Source: Planctomycetota bacterium (GTDB taxonomy: Bacteria > Planctomycetota > UBA1135 > UBA2386). From it: DNA of 64,000 bases. Numbering within the stretch: the first letter of the stretch is position 1; every line of letters starts with the position of its first letter. This document shows positions 19,606 through 28,897 of the stretch, piece by piece. Both the position numbers and the translations under genes were made by a program. The stretch spans positions 434,001 to 498,000 of the forward strand of contig JACKIC010000003.1 of NCBI GenBank assembly GCA_020638655.1, written 5' to 3'. The notes beneath the pieces were generated by a model. It searched no databases, was not told where the DNA came from, and saw nothing but the letters and a program-made list of their open reading frames with translations.

Positions 19606-21639
19606 CTACTCTTCGGGCGGCGCGCTGCCCTGCTCGAGGCGCAGCACCGTCTCGCGCCGACCGAGCACCACCACGCGCCAGCCCTCCTGCAGCACCAGGT
19701 CCGGCGTCGCTACGACCGTCTCGTCGCGGCCGCGGTCGCGGTGCAGCGCGAGCAGCACGACCAGATCGCGGCGATCGGCCGGTGGCAGCGCGTCGATGGC
19801 CAACCCGACCCAGGTGTCCGGCAGCGGGATCGTGCGCAGCGTGTAGCCGCGCGGCAGGTTCAGCGACCCTTCTTCTCCGCCGAGCGACAATCTGGTCGTG
19901 CGGCGCTGGTCGCCGAGCACCTCGCTGCCGATCGCCGCGATCACGTCCTGGTGGCGCACGCGGCCGAGCAGGCGCATCGGCGCGCCGTGGCTGACGATCG
20001 CGATCTCGCGCAGCTCGGGGTCGTCGAACCGCGGCATCAGCGCCGCGATCGACTCGTCGGGGTAGGCGGTCACCACCGGGCGCGTGACGTCGGCCGCGAT
20101 CACCACCGAGCTCAGCGTCGGGTCGTTGATGAACGACTTGACGTCCTGCAGCTCGATGCGTCCGCTGAGCCCGCCGGCGCCGTCCTGCACGTAGATGGTG
20201 TCGCCGCGGTGGCTGCCGAGCTGGCTCATCACGTCCTCGAACGACGCGGTGTCGCCGACCGTGACGCAGTCGTCGCGCTGGATGTCGCGCGCGTAGGTGC
20301 TGCGGATCGCGAGGTCCTCGAGGCCGCTCGGCACCGCGTCGCCGCGGGCCTTCATCGCCGCGGTGTAGTAGCTGTCCTCGTCGAGCATGCGCGCGGTGAT
20401 GCTCGCGGCGATGCTGCACAGCATGACCGGCAGGATCAGCTCCTGGTGGCCGGTCAGCTCGAACACCAGCACCACCGCGGTCACCGGCGCGTGCATGGTC
20501 GCGGCGCACAGGCCCGCCATGCCGACGAACGCGAAGGTCGTGCGCTCGGCGACCGACACCGGCTCGAACAGCTCGAGCGCCTGCGCGAACACGCCGCCGA
20601 ACGCGGCGCCGACGACGAGATTGGGCGTGAAGATGCCGCCCAGCGCGCCCGAACCGACGGTCGCGATCGTCGCCACCTGCTTCCAGATGAACAGGGTCAG
20701 GATCATCGCGAGCGGCAGACCGCCCTTGGCGACCAGGTTGACCACCTCGAAGCCGTTGCCCCAGGTCTCGGGGCGGAACAGGCCGATCACGCCGACGATC
20801 ACGCCGCCGAGCGCCAGCGCCAGGGGCAGCGGCAGGCCCAGCTTCTTGAAGCCGTCCTTGCCGAGCTTGAGCACGGTGCGGAAGAAGATGCTGCCGAAGC
20901 CGCACATCACGCCGAGCAGCAGCGCCGCGAGGATCAGCCCCGGCGACAACGTCGCGACGTGCTCGGAGGCGACCTCGTAGATCGGCTTCTCGCTGAGCAG
21001 CAGCTTGCGCAGGATCGTCGCCAGCACCGACGACAGCACGATCGGCGCGAACACGTTCATCGCGAAGTTGCCGAGCACGACCTCCATCACGAAAATCGCG
21101 CCCGCGATCGGCGCGTTGTAGGAGGACGCCATGCCGGCGGCGACGCCGCAGCCGATCAGCACCGCGCGCGGCCGCGAGCCGAGCTTGGCCCAGCGCTCGA
21201 ACACCGCCGCGAAGGTCGCGGCGATCTGCAGGTTGGCGCCCTCGCGGCCGATGCTGCCGCCCGAACCGATCGAGCACGCCGAGCTGATGATCTGGGTCAC
21301 GCTCTCGCGCACGCGGATCGTGCCCTTGCGCAGCTGCACGAGGCCGATGAGGTCGGAGACCCCGAACGGCGGCTTCTTGCCGCGCAGCAGCAGCAGCACC
21401 AGCCCCGCGGCGAGGCCGCCGGCGGTCGGCACCAGCACGGTCTGCCAGGCGTTGAGGTTCTTGGCGACGGCTTCGGAGAAGTCCTGGTGCCCCTCGATGT
21501 CGACCCCGGTGGTGAACCACTGGATCCAGTTCAGGCCGATCTGGAACACCGAGCCGACGGCTCCACCGGCGACACCGATGGCTGCCGCGAACAGGTAGAT
21601 CGCGAACGCACGCAGAGGGATGCGTCTGGCCACGGCCAT
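19606..21639 (-). CDS. ClC-family chloride channel/transporter with CBS and C-terminal regulatory domains
   Basis: 677 residues. The transmembrane part (about 10-430) holds the ClC anion-selectivity segments: GSGGSIGREG in place of the canonical GSGIP/GREGP, GGIFTPNL (GxFxP type), and the region VGMAGLCAATMHAPVTAVVLV. Two CBS-like motifs follow (about 450-585), then a TrkA-C-like domain near the end (LRTIPLPDTWVGLAIDAL, WRVVVLGRRETV). ClC proteins move chloride, often in exchange for protons, and CBS domains sense adenine nucleotides. ATG 21639 is preferred over an upstream TTG at 21651 because a promoter-like element ends at 21651. Confidence 0.88.
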   Translation of the reverse strand: MAVARRIPLRAFAIYLFAAAIGVAGGAVGSVFQIGLNWIQWFTTGVDIEGHQDFSEAVAKNLNAWQTVLVPTAGGLAAGLVLLLLRGKKPPFGVSDLIGLVQLRKGTIRVRESVTQIISSACSIGSGGSIGREGANLQIAATFAAVFERWAKLGSRPRAVLIGCGVAAGMASSYNAPIAGAIFVMEVVLGNFAMNVFAPIVLSSVLATILRKLLLSEKPIYEVASEHVATLSPGLILAALLLGVMCGFGSIFFRTVLKLGKDGFKKLGLPLPLALALGGVIVGVIGLFRPETWGNGFEVVNLVAKGGLPLAMILTLFIWKQVATIATVGSGALGGIFTPNLVVGAAFGGVFAQALELFEPVSVAERTTFAFVGMAGLCAATMHAPVTAVVLVFELTGHQELILPVMLCSIAASITARMLDEDSYYTAAMKARGDAVPSGLEDLAIRSTYARDIQRDDCVTVGDTASFEDVMSQLGSHRGDTIYVQDGAGGLSGRIELQDVKSFINDPTLSSVVIAADVTRPVVTAYPDESIAALMPRFDDPELREIAIVSHGAPMRLLGRVRHQDVIAAIGSEVLGDQRRTTRLSLGGEEGSLNLPRGYTLRTIPLPDTWVGLAIDALPPADRRDLVVLLALHRDRGRDETVVATPDLVLQEGWRVVVLGRRETVLRLEQGSAPPEE

Positions 21640-21650
21640 CGGGGCGCGCA

Positions 21651-21679
21651 AGGGTGCGCTGCGGACCGGGCTTCGTCAA
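21651..21679 (-). promoter_or_regulatory. Possible sigma70-like promoter for the ClC gene
   Basis: On the minus strand TTGACG (21679-21674) is followed by 17 nt and CACCCT (21656-21651). The ATG at 21639 lies 11 nt further. The -35 is good and the -10 is weak. The remaining bases of the 135-bp gap up to 21774 show nothing else. Confidence 0.4.
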
Positions 21680-21774
21680 GCGCTGTCGGCGGTCTGGTTC
21701 GGCGCGGCCGGCGCCCATGCTGCCGCGCCATGAACACGGTCGGGTGGCTGGGCAGGCGCGGGCCGCGCCGCGGT

Positions 21775-24189
21775 TCACTTGACGATCGGGACCGACAGGC
21801 GCTCGGTGCTCTGGAACGAACTGCCGTCGAAGGTCCAGTCCTGGAAGTGCAGCGTCATCGGGTCGAGCCACTCGGGCAGCGCCAGCGTCCAGCTGACGGC
21901 GTTGCCGAGCTGGAAGCTCATCATGCCGAGGTAGCCCGCGCCGCCGGCCTGCACCAGGAGGCGGCAGCCCGGGGACACCGCGGGGTCGAACACGGGCAGG
22001 TCGGCGGTGGCCAGCGAGACGAGCAGGAAGTGGCCCGCGGCGGGGGCCGCGCCGGTGACGTAGACGCGGTTGAATTCGGCGCCGATCTGCTGGTTGCCGG
22101 TCCAGCTCAGGGTCGCGCTGCTGCAGCCAGTGCCGGCCCGCGACCACGGCGCGGGCGCCGCGTATTCGAGCGTGTGGCCGTAGACCGGCATGTTGTTGCC
22201 GTCGTCGACGCCGTAGGCGAACTCGAAGGTGAAGTGGTCGTTGTCGTAGACGACGGCGACGGGCGACGGCGACCTGCCGGCGGTGTAGTAGAGGATCGAG
22301 TTGGTCGGGCCTTCCGTGGCCGCGCCGGTGTAGCCGACGCGGGCGTAGTAGGCGGTCGGCACGCCCGGCGCGACGGCGCGGAAGCCGACCACGAAGTGCG
22401 AGTCGTCGTTGGTGTCGTAGGCCAGGCCCGTCGCTTCCCAGCGGCGGTCGATGTTGCTGCGCAGCACCACGGGCGCGCGGTCGCCGCTGGGCGAGGCGTT
22501 GCCGTGCCCCCAGTGGAAGCGCTCGACGAGCAGGTCCTTGCCGGCGATCAGCGTCGTCTGGTAGTTGGTCGCGGCGATGTCGGTGGTCGTGAAGGCCACG
22601 GCGTAGCGGCCGGCGCTGCCCTCGACCACGGGGCCGAGCTGGTGCTCGCCCGAGTAGGCGAGGTCGCTGTACCAGCTGTTGAGCGTCACGTTGCCCGCGT
22701 TGTCGACGCGCTTGCCGATCAGGTCCCAGTCGTCGTTGGCGATGCTGTGGTTGTAGGCCTGCAGCACGCAGACCCACGAGAACGCCGCGCCGCCCTCGGC
22801 GACCTTGTTGACCGACGGCCGTTCGCAGTCGCTGGTCGCCTCGCTGTAGACCACGAACGGCGCGCCGAACGTGCCGTTGACGGTCGTGGTGTCGAGCAGC
22901 GAGCCCATCACGACGCTGTTGATGCTGTTGGCGAAGTGGTTGCCGTTGGTGCTGTTGTCCTCGCGCTGCCACACGACCAGGGCGTCGCTGCCGGTGGCGT
23001 AGGACTCGACGCCGCCGATGTCGGGGCGCCAGTCGTTGCTGCCGGTGGGGGGCACCAGCGACGCGTAGGTGGTGGCGAGCGTCGTGTCGCCGCTGGCGTG
23101 CACGTGGCAGCGCAGCTGGCTGGTATGGGTCGTGTTGTTGACGAAGTAGCGGCGGAAGACGATCGCCCAGCGGTTGCTGCCGCCGACGAACGCGACCGAC
23201 GCCGCGTCGGTGTCCCAGTTGCTGGTGACGTCGACGAACGCCTGCGGCGGGTTGAACGTCGAGTAGGTGTCGTCGGAGAGGCGTGCGAACATGTCGCGGT
23301 CGGTCGCCGAGGCGCTGCGCACGTAGGCGAACATCACGTTGTCGGTCGTGGCGACGTCGTCGCGCGCGATGTCCATCTCCTCGACCGGGATGCCGATGCC
23401 GTCGGTGACCCAGACGCGCGTCAGCAGCGGGTCGATCGTCACCGGCAGCGCGGCGCGCGCGAGCCAGGTGCCCGGCACCGTCAGCGTCACCTTGCCGTCG
23501 TGGTGCGCCGTGCTCACGGCCACCGTGTCGCCGTTCGCGTCGAAGGCCACGGCGCGGCCGTAGCCGACGATCGCGCGCCCCTGCGCGTCGGCGAACTGCA
23601 GCGCCTGCTGCGCCGCGCCGACGTTCTGGGCCCGCAGCAGCGAATCGACCGCGCCGGTGACGACGAGGTCGCCCGCGGCCGGGAGCTGGGACAGCACGAA
23701 GGTCTGCTCGAGCCCCTCGGTGCGCACGTCATAGGCTTCGGTCACGGCGCCGAAGCGGTACTCGTAGCGGTAGTCCTGCTGCACCGGCACCGCCTCGCCC
23801 GAGAGCACCTCGGTCGCGCCGACGCGCACCGAGGTGGTGCGCCACGACAGCGGCTGGTTGTGCGGGTAGTCGCGGCCCAGATACGGCACGAAGGTCATGC
23901 CGTCGTGGAACGAGACCTTGTAGCTGTCGGTCGCGGCCCAGATGCCGTAGGCGACGCCGAGGTCCGGTTCGGCAGTGTGGATCGGGGTGCGCATCGGCGG
24001 CAGCTGCGTGCCCTCCCGCGTGCTGCCGGCGTCGAGCTCGGGCTGGCCGACCGTGGGGGCCGGGCGCAGCACCGCACGGCGCGGCGCCATGGTGGTGTCC
24101 GGTGACTGCGCGGAGAGCGTCGAGGTCGACGCGAGGCAGCACGCCAGGGCGCCGCCGAAGAGGGAAACGTAGTTGCGGAGAGTGGACAT
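21775..24189 (-). CDS. Large secreted protein with lineage-type C-terminal beta domain
   Basis: 804 residues with a signal peptide (about 1-27, ending STLSAQ). The body is beta-rich with no enzyme motif; it mentions many DTDAASVAF- and NDWRPDIGG-like repeats that suggest a propeller-like arrangement of long blades. The last ~120 residues (GTGCSSATLSW ... SPGCRLLVQ ... LHFQDW) resemble a C-terminal domain I also see in the protein at 32502-33494, which recurs in planctomycete secreted proteins. Function unknown; a cell-surface or exported structural or binding role is inferred. It stands alone, 123 bp from the ClC stretch. Confidence 0.7.
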   Translation of the reverse strand: MSTLRNYVSLFGGALACCLASTSTLSAQSPDTTMAPRRAVLRPAPTVGQPELDAGSTREGTQLPPMRTPIHTAEPDLGVAYGIWAATDSYKVSFHDGMTFVPYLGRDYPHNQPLSWRTTSVRVGATEVLSGEAVPVQQDYRYEYRFGAVTEAYDVRTEGLEQTFVLSQLPAAGDLVVTGAVDSLLRAQNVGAAQQALQFADAQGRAIVGYGRAVAFDANGDTVAVSTAHHDGKVTLTVPGTWLARAALPVTIDPLLTRVWVTDGIGIPVEEMDIARDDVATTDNVMFAYVRSASATDRDMFARLSDDTYSTFNPPQAFVDVTSNWDTDAASVAFVGGSNRWAIVFRRYFVNNTTHTSQLRCHVHASGDTTLATTYASLVPPTGSNDWRPDIGGVESYATGSDALVVWQREDNSTNGNHFANSINSVVMGSLLDTTTVNGTFGAPFVVYSEATSDCERPSVNKVAEGGAAFSWVCVLQAYNHSIANDDWDLIGKRVDNAGNVTLNSWYSDLAYSGEHQLGPVVEGSAGRYAVAFTTTDIAATNYQTTLIAGKDLLVERFHWGHGNASPSGDRAPVVLRSNIDRRWEATGLAYDTNDDSHFVVGFRAVAPGVPTAYYARVGYTGAATEGPTNSILYYTAGRSPSPVAVVYDNDHFTFEFAYGVDDGNNMPVYGHTLEYAAPAPWSRAGTGCSSATLSWTGNQQIGAEFNRVYVTGAAPAAGHFLLVSLATADLPVFDPAVSPGCRLLVQAGGAGYLGMMSFQLGNAVSWTLALPEWLDPMTLHFQDWTFDGSSFQSTERLSVPIVK

Positions 24190-24359
24190 GGGACCGGCTG
24201 GAGTGAAGTGGCTTCGTCGCCGCGGTGCTGCGGCAGAGGGCGCGAGGGCGCCCTTCCATCACACGTCCCGCGTCGGCGCCGACCGGACACCGGTTCCGCG
24301 GAAATCCGCGCGGCGGGTCCGCGTCGGCCATGGCGACGGGCATTCGCGCAGCGCGCCGC

Positions 24360-24365
24360 TACAGT
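24360..24365 (+). promoter_or_regulatory. -10-like box (TACAGT)
   Basis: TACAGT lies 13 nt before ATG 24379, in the 189-bp gap divergent from the secreted protein gene. It implies a leader of about 7 nt. No clear -35. Confidence 0.35.
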
Positions 24366-24378
24366 CGGCCGCGCCGCC

Positions 24379-24603
24379 ATGGATCAGCAGCCCAACAACC
24401 CCCTGCACGGGGTCACCCTCGCCGCGATGCTCGAGTTCCTGATCGAACGCATCGGCTGGGACGCGATGGCCCGCGAGGTCGACATCCGCTGCTTCACGCA
24501 CGAGCCGAGCTTGACCTCGTCGCTGAAGTTCCTGCGCAAGGTGCCGTGGGCGCGGGCGAAGGTCGAGCAGCTGTATCTGCGCTGCCGGCGCCGCCTCGGC
24601 TGA
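24379..24603 (+). CDS. VF530-family (DUF2132) DNA-binding-like protein
   Basis: 74 residues that cover the whole VF530 domain: NPLHGVTLAAMLEFLIERIGW (6-26, shown here as the motif span), DIRCFTHEPSLTSSLKFLRK, and PWARAKVEQLYL. The family is small, alpha-helical and proposed to bind DNA. The length agrees with family members. It ends 16 nt before the convergent HD-GYP gene. Confidence 0.88.
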   Translation: MDQQPNNPLHGVTLAAMLEFLIERIGWDAMAREVDIRCFTHEPSLTSSLKFLRKVPWARAKVEQLYLRCRRRLG

Positions 24604-24619
24604 TGCGGAGCCCGCCGGC

Positions 24620-26086
24620 TCAGCGGCAGCCGTCGCCGTCGTGCGCGCCGGGCAGGCACGCGTCGGCCGCCGTGCGCACGTCGTGCGCCGCGGGGTCGGC
24701 CGGGTCGAACTCGGGCACGGCCACGTGGCGGTCGGGCATGTCGATGCCCATCACGCGCCGCACCGCGCCCTCGTGCGCCTCGCCGATGATCAGGTCGCGC
24801 GGCTGATCGGCGACCAGGTCGCCGCCGTCGGCGCCGGTCAGTAGGCGCACGCGCGGCCGTTCGACGTGCGCGGTCTGCGCGGTGACCACCGCCAGCGAGC
24901 CGTCGTCGAGCAGGACCCGCATGCCGGCCGGGAACAACCCGAGCACGCGCGTGAAGCGGCGCAGCCACTGCGGGTGGAAGTCGTGCTCGTTGCGGAACAT
25001 CACCGCGTAGGCCTCGAGCGGCGACAGCGCCTGCTTGTAGGGACGCACCGCGGTCAGCGCCTCGAACACGTCGCAGACGCGCACCAGGCAGCTGATGTTG
25101 CTCGGCGCGATCGGCAGCGACGGCACCGGGTAACCCTTGCCGGTGGGCCCCATGTGGTGGCAGAACGCTGCGCCGACCGTGTACGGGTCGACGTGCGTGT
25201 GCTGCTCGAGCAGGATCTGTGCGCCCAGGCGCGGGTGCTGCTGCATCGCGTGCCACTCGTCGGGGTCGAGGCGGCCGCGCTTCCAGAGCACCTCCTGCGG
25301 CACCTTGGACTTGCCGATGTCGTGCAGCAGCGCGGCGGTGCCGATCTGCACCAGCTGCTGGCGCTGCGCGCCGAGCGAGCGCGCCACCTGCAGCGCCAGC
25401 AGCGCCACCCGCACCGAGTGACCGACGGTGAAGCGATCGACGTTGTCCTGCGTCGACAGCGACAGCAGCAGGCTCGGCTCGTCGAGGTCGCTGATCGTGC
25501 GTTCGACCAGGCTCGAGGCGGCCTCGACCGGCAGCTCGAGGTCGCGGTGGGCGAGCACGTGGCTCTGCTGCAGGCAGTCGGCGAGGTCCTGGTAGTGGTG
25601 CAGCGCGCGCCGTTCGGCCGCGTCGCCCGATGCGTGCGGCGGCGGTTCGTGGCTGCCGACGCGCACGTTGCGGATGCCGCACGCCGCCAGCGTGCGTTCG
25701 CAGTGTGCGGCCCCGAAGCAGTCGACGTTGTTGGGCAGCAGCAGCAGGTCGAACAGCCGGTTGGCCTCGTCCACGCCGAGGCCGGGCAGGAAGGCCAGCT
25801 GCGCGACGTGCCGTTCGCGGCAGCGGCGCAGCAGCGAGCGCGCCTGCAGGCTCGGTCCCAGCAGCGGCGTGCCCGCGTAGAGGATCGTGTCCTCGTCGAA
25901 GTCGAGCGCCAGCGGCATCGGCACGCCGGCGCGGTCGGCGCGGCGCAGTTCGTCGATGAGATCCCCCAGGCTCTCGAGCACGAAGCGGCTGTCGGCGGGG
26001 TGCAGCTGCCGGTTGAGCGCCGCCGCGACCAGGCCGTGGGCGAAGTCCGTCGCCGCGGCGATGGCGGATACCGGGCCCGTGCTCAC
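24620..26086 (-). CDS. HD-GYP domain cyclic-di-GMP phosphodiesterase-like protein
   Basis: 488 residues from GTG 26086. The N-terminal ~190 residues are a helical region of unknown type. The HD-GYP domain (about 235-400) has HSVRVALLALQVA, the metal-binding HDIGKSKVP, QHPRLGAQIL, the HH of GAAFCHHMGPTGKGYP with the GYP signature, and RVCDVFEALTAVRPYKQAL. These enzymes hydrolyse cyclic-di-GMP and so control motility, attachment or secretion. A ~90-residue C-terminal extension follows. The start overlaps the upstream gene (GTGA), so the two are translated together. Confidence 0.87.
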   Translation of the reverse strand: MSTGPVSAIAAATDFAHGLVAAALNRQLHPADSRFVLESLGDLIDELRRADRAGVPMPLALDFDEDTILYAGTPLLGPSLQARSLLRRCRERHVAQLAFLPGLGVDEANRLFDLLLLPNNVDCFGAAHCERTLAACGIRNVRVGSHEPPPHASGDAAERRALHHYQDLADCLQQSHVLAHRDLELPVEAASSLVERTISDLDEPSLLLSLSTQDNVDRFTVGHSVRVALLALQVARSLGAQRQQLVQIGTAALLHDIGKSKVPQEVLWKRGRLDPDEWHAMQQHPRLGAQILLEQHTHVDPYTVGAAFCHHMGPTGKGYPVPSLPIAPSNISCLVRVCDVFEALTAVRPYKQALSPLEAYAVMFRNEHDFHPQWLRRFTRVLGLFPAGMRVLLDDGSLAVVTAQTAHVERPRVRLLTGADGGDLVADQPRDLIIGEAHEGAVRRVMGIDMPDRHVAVPEFDPADPAAHDVRTAADACLPGAHDGDGCR

Positions 26087-26583
26087 GCGTCGTCGCTCCG
26101 GTTGTGGCGTTGGGCGCGCAGCTCCTCGAGGTCGCGCAGGTCGCAGACGCCGAAGTCGCGCTGCAGCAGGTCCATGGCGTGCCTCAGCTCGTCGCCCTCC
26201 GCGATGCAGCAGATGTCGCTGAGGATCGACAGGTACTCCTCCTCGAGGCCCGCTTCGAACAGCGGCGGCGTGCTCGGCGGGCCCTCGGCGACGCGGGCGG
26301 GAAGCTCGCGCAGCTCGGCCGCGCTGACCTGTTCCCGCCGCTGTTCGCAGGCTTCGCCCTCGGCGTCCGGGAAGGGATCCTTGTTGTCGCCGAGCAGCGC
26401 CATCAGCACCGCCTCGGCGGTGGCTGCGAGGTGCGTCTCGAGCGTCGGGTCGCAGGCGTCGAACATCGACGACGGCAAGCTCGAGCATCGCTTGACCTCC
26501 GTGCGGAGGTTCAGGCGCCACTGCGCGATCGCGGCCCGATAGTCGGCCGAGGTCGAGTGGGATGGTCGAGGGCCCGCGGACAT
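26083..26583 (-). CDS. Unknown protein coupled to the HD-GYP gene
   Basis: 166 residues, mostly acidic and helical, without a recognisable domain, signal peptide or membrane helix. ATG 26583 begins in the divergent gap with the thiolase. Its stop overlaps the HD-GYP start by 4 nt, so it is probably a partner or input protein for the phosphodiesterase; that is inference from coupling only. M40 is an alternative start. Confidence 0.6.
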   Translation of the reverse strand: MSAGPRPSHSTSADYRAAIAQWRLNLRTEVKRCSSLPSSMFDACDPTLETHLAATAEAVLMALLGDNKDPFPDAEGEACEQRREQVSAAELRELPARVAEGPPSTPPLFEAGLEEEYLSILSDICCIAEGDELRHAMDLLQRDFGVCDLRDLEELRAQRHNRSDDA

Positions 26584-26642
26584 CTCTGGCCGCTATCGGC
26601 CGGTGCCCGCCACCACGTGAACCTCCGCTTTCCGGTTGTTCG

Positions 26643-26670
26643 TTGACCGCAGCCGCGCGGTCATCACAAT
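26643..26670 (+). promoter_or_regulatory. Sigma70-like promoter for the thiolase gene
   Basis: TTGACC (26643-26648), a 16-nt spacer and CACAAT (26665-26670), with ATG 26683 12 nt further. Same -35 hexamer as the promoters at 4182 and 12133. Confidence 0.45.
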
Positions 26671-26682
26671 CCTCGCCCCCAC

Positions 26683-27861
<1,179 letters not shown>

Positions 27862-27874
27862 TCGGCGGGGGCGC

Positions 27875-27880
27875 TACACT
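27875..27880 (+). promoter_or_regulatory. -10-like box (TACACT)
   Basis: TACACT lies 10 nt before ATG 27891, in the 29-bp gap after the thiolase, suggesting a leader of only about 4 nt. Confidence 0.4.
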
Positions 27881-27890
27881 GCGCGCCCGC

Positions 27891-28349
27891 ATGTCCACAT
27901 CCCGCCTCGCGCTGCTCGGCGCCCTGTTCCTGTTCTCGTTCTCGTCCGCCTGCGCCCTCGGTCGCATGGAGCAGAACGATCCCCTCGACGCTGCGGCGAT
28001 CGGCGCGCTGCAGCCGGGCAAGACGACCGCGCGGGAGGTCGTCGAGGCGCTCGGCGCGCCCACCGAGGTGGTGCAGCTCGGCCGCCGCACCGCGTATCGG
28101 TACGATGCGACCACGACCAAGGGCGCGGTGTTGTTCCTCGTCGTGCTGAACTTCGCCAACGTCGACGGCCGCAGCGATCGGCTGTGGGTGTTCTTCGACG
28201 AGAACGACGTGCTCAGCCACTACGGTGCGTCGTTCGGCACGCACCGCACCCAGTACGCGATGCCGTGGGAGGACGTGCACGAGGACGGCGACAACGCCGC
28301 GCGCGACGCCGACCGCGCTGGCGTCGGCACCGCGGGGGGCGGCAAGTGA
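27891..28349 (+). CDS. BamE/SmpA-like lipoprotein
   Basis: 152 residues. A hydrophobic N-terminus ending FSFSSAC looks like a lipoprotein signal with a relaxed lipobox. The mature part has the SmpA/OmlA-type opening LQPGKTTAREVVEALGAPTEV, a helix pair followed by a beta-sheet (TAYRYDA, LWVFFDEND). BamE-like domains sit in the outer-membrane barrel assembly complex or in unrelated lipoproteins; placement here is only by resemblance. It overlaps the next gene by 4 nt, which encodes a second protein of the same kind. Confidence 0.7.
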   Translation: MSTSRLALLGALFLFSFSSACALGRMEQNDPLDAAAIGALQPGKTTAREVVEALGAPTEVVQLGRRTAYRYDATTTKGAVLFLVVLNFANVDGRSDRLWVFFDENDVLSHYGASFGTHRTQYAMPWEDVHEDGDNAARDADRAGVGTAGGGK

Positions 28350-28789
28350 GACAGGGCGGGCATCGCCGGACCGCCATTGGCCTGGTGCTCGTCGCGACCG
28401 CCTCGTCGGGCTGCCTGAGCTACCACCGCACGCGCATCGACGAGCCGCTGCCCGACGCCGCGCTGGCCGAACTCGTGGACGGCCGCACGACGCTTGGTCA
28501 GTGCCTGCAGGTCCTGGGGGCGCCGACCGCGGTGCTCGAGTATCGCGGCGACGGCATGGCCCTGGTCTGGTCCTGGCAGGACGAGGACCAGTGGGGCCTC
28601 GAGGTCTCCCTGCCGGTCTCGGACCAGGCCAACGTCAACTTCAACCTCGACCTCGGCGCCGCCGATCGTCCTGGCGCGGTGCTCTGGTTCGGTCAGGACC
28701 TGGTGCTCGAGCGGTGGCGTCGCGGCCGCCTCGGCGAGCTGATCCCACGCCGGGTCCGGCCCGCATCGCCTGAAGAATCAGGGGGTTAG
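28346..28789 (+). CDS. Second BamE/SmpA-like lipoprotein
   Basis: 147 residues from GTG 28346 (GTGA overlap). The signal ends VATASSGC, a plausible lipobox. The mature part repeats the pattern of its upstream neighbour, LVDGRTTLGQCLQVLGAPTAV, so the pair probably arose by duplication. The C-terminal half is divergent (VSDQANVNFNLDLG). The stop codon lies in the loop of a hairpin at 28779-28795. Function inferred as envelope-associated only. Confidence 0.65.
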   Translation: MRQGGHRRTAIGLVLVATASSGCLSYHRTRIDEPLPDAALAELVDGRTTLGQCLQVLGAPTAVLEYRGDGMALVWSWQDEDQWGLEVSLPVSDQANVNFNLDLGAADRPGAVLWFGQDLVLERWRRGRLGELIPRRVRPASPEESGG

Positions 28790-28795
28790 CCCCTG
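28779..28795 (+). terminator. Hairpin around the lipoprotein stop codon (terminator candidate)
   Basis: CAGGGG (28779-28784) pairs with CCCCTG (28790-28795); the 5-nt loop contains the TAG stop. A run of T is missing, so termination by this hairpin is uncertain. Confidence 0.35.
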
Positions 28796-28825
28796 TTGCT
28801 CCGGCCCCGCCCGCGGTCCGGGGCA

Positions 28826-28847
28826 GTACGCCACCAAAGGAATCAGT
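28826..28847 (+). repeat. Solo relic of an IS/MITE end
   Basis: The 22 bp here match the reverse complement of the left end of the insertion sequence at 42755, with two mismatches (CCACCAAAGG for CCACGGAAGG), and end in the same GGAATCAGT. No convincing partner end is found nearby. It lies 50 bp upstream of the kinase gene. The rest of the 108-bp gap also holds a G7 tract at 28867. Confidence 0.55.
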
Positions 28848-28897
28848 CTGGTTCTGGTCCGCTTGTGGGGGGGCGTGACGCTGGGCACCATGACCCC

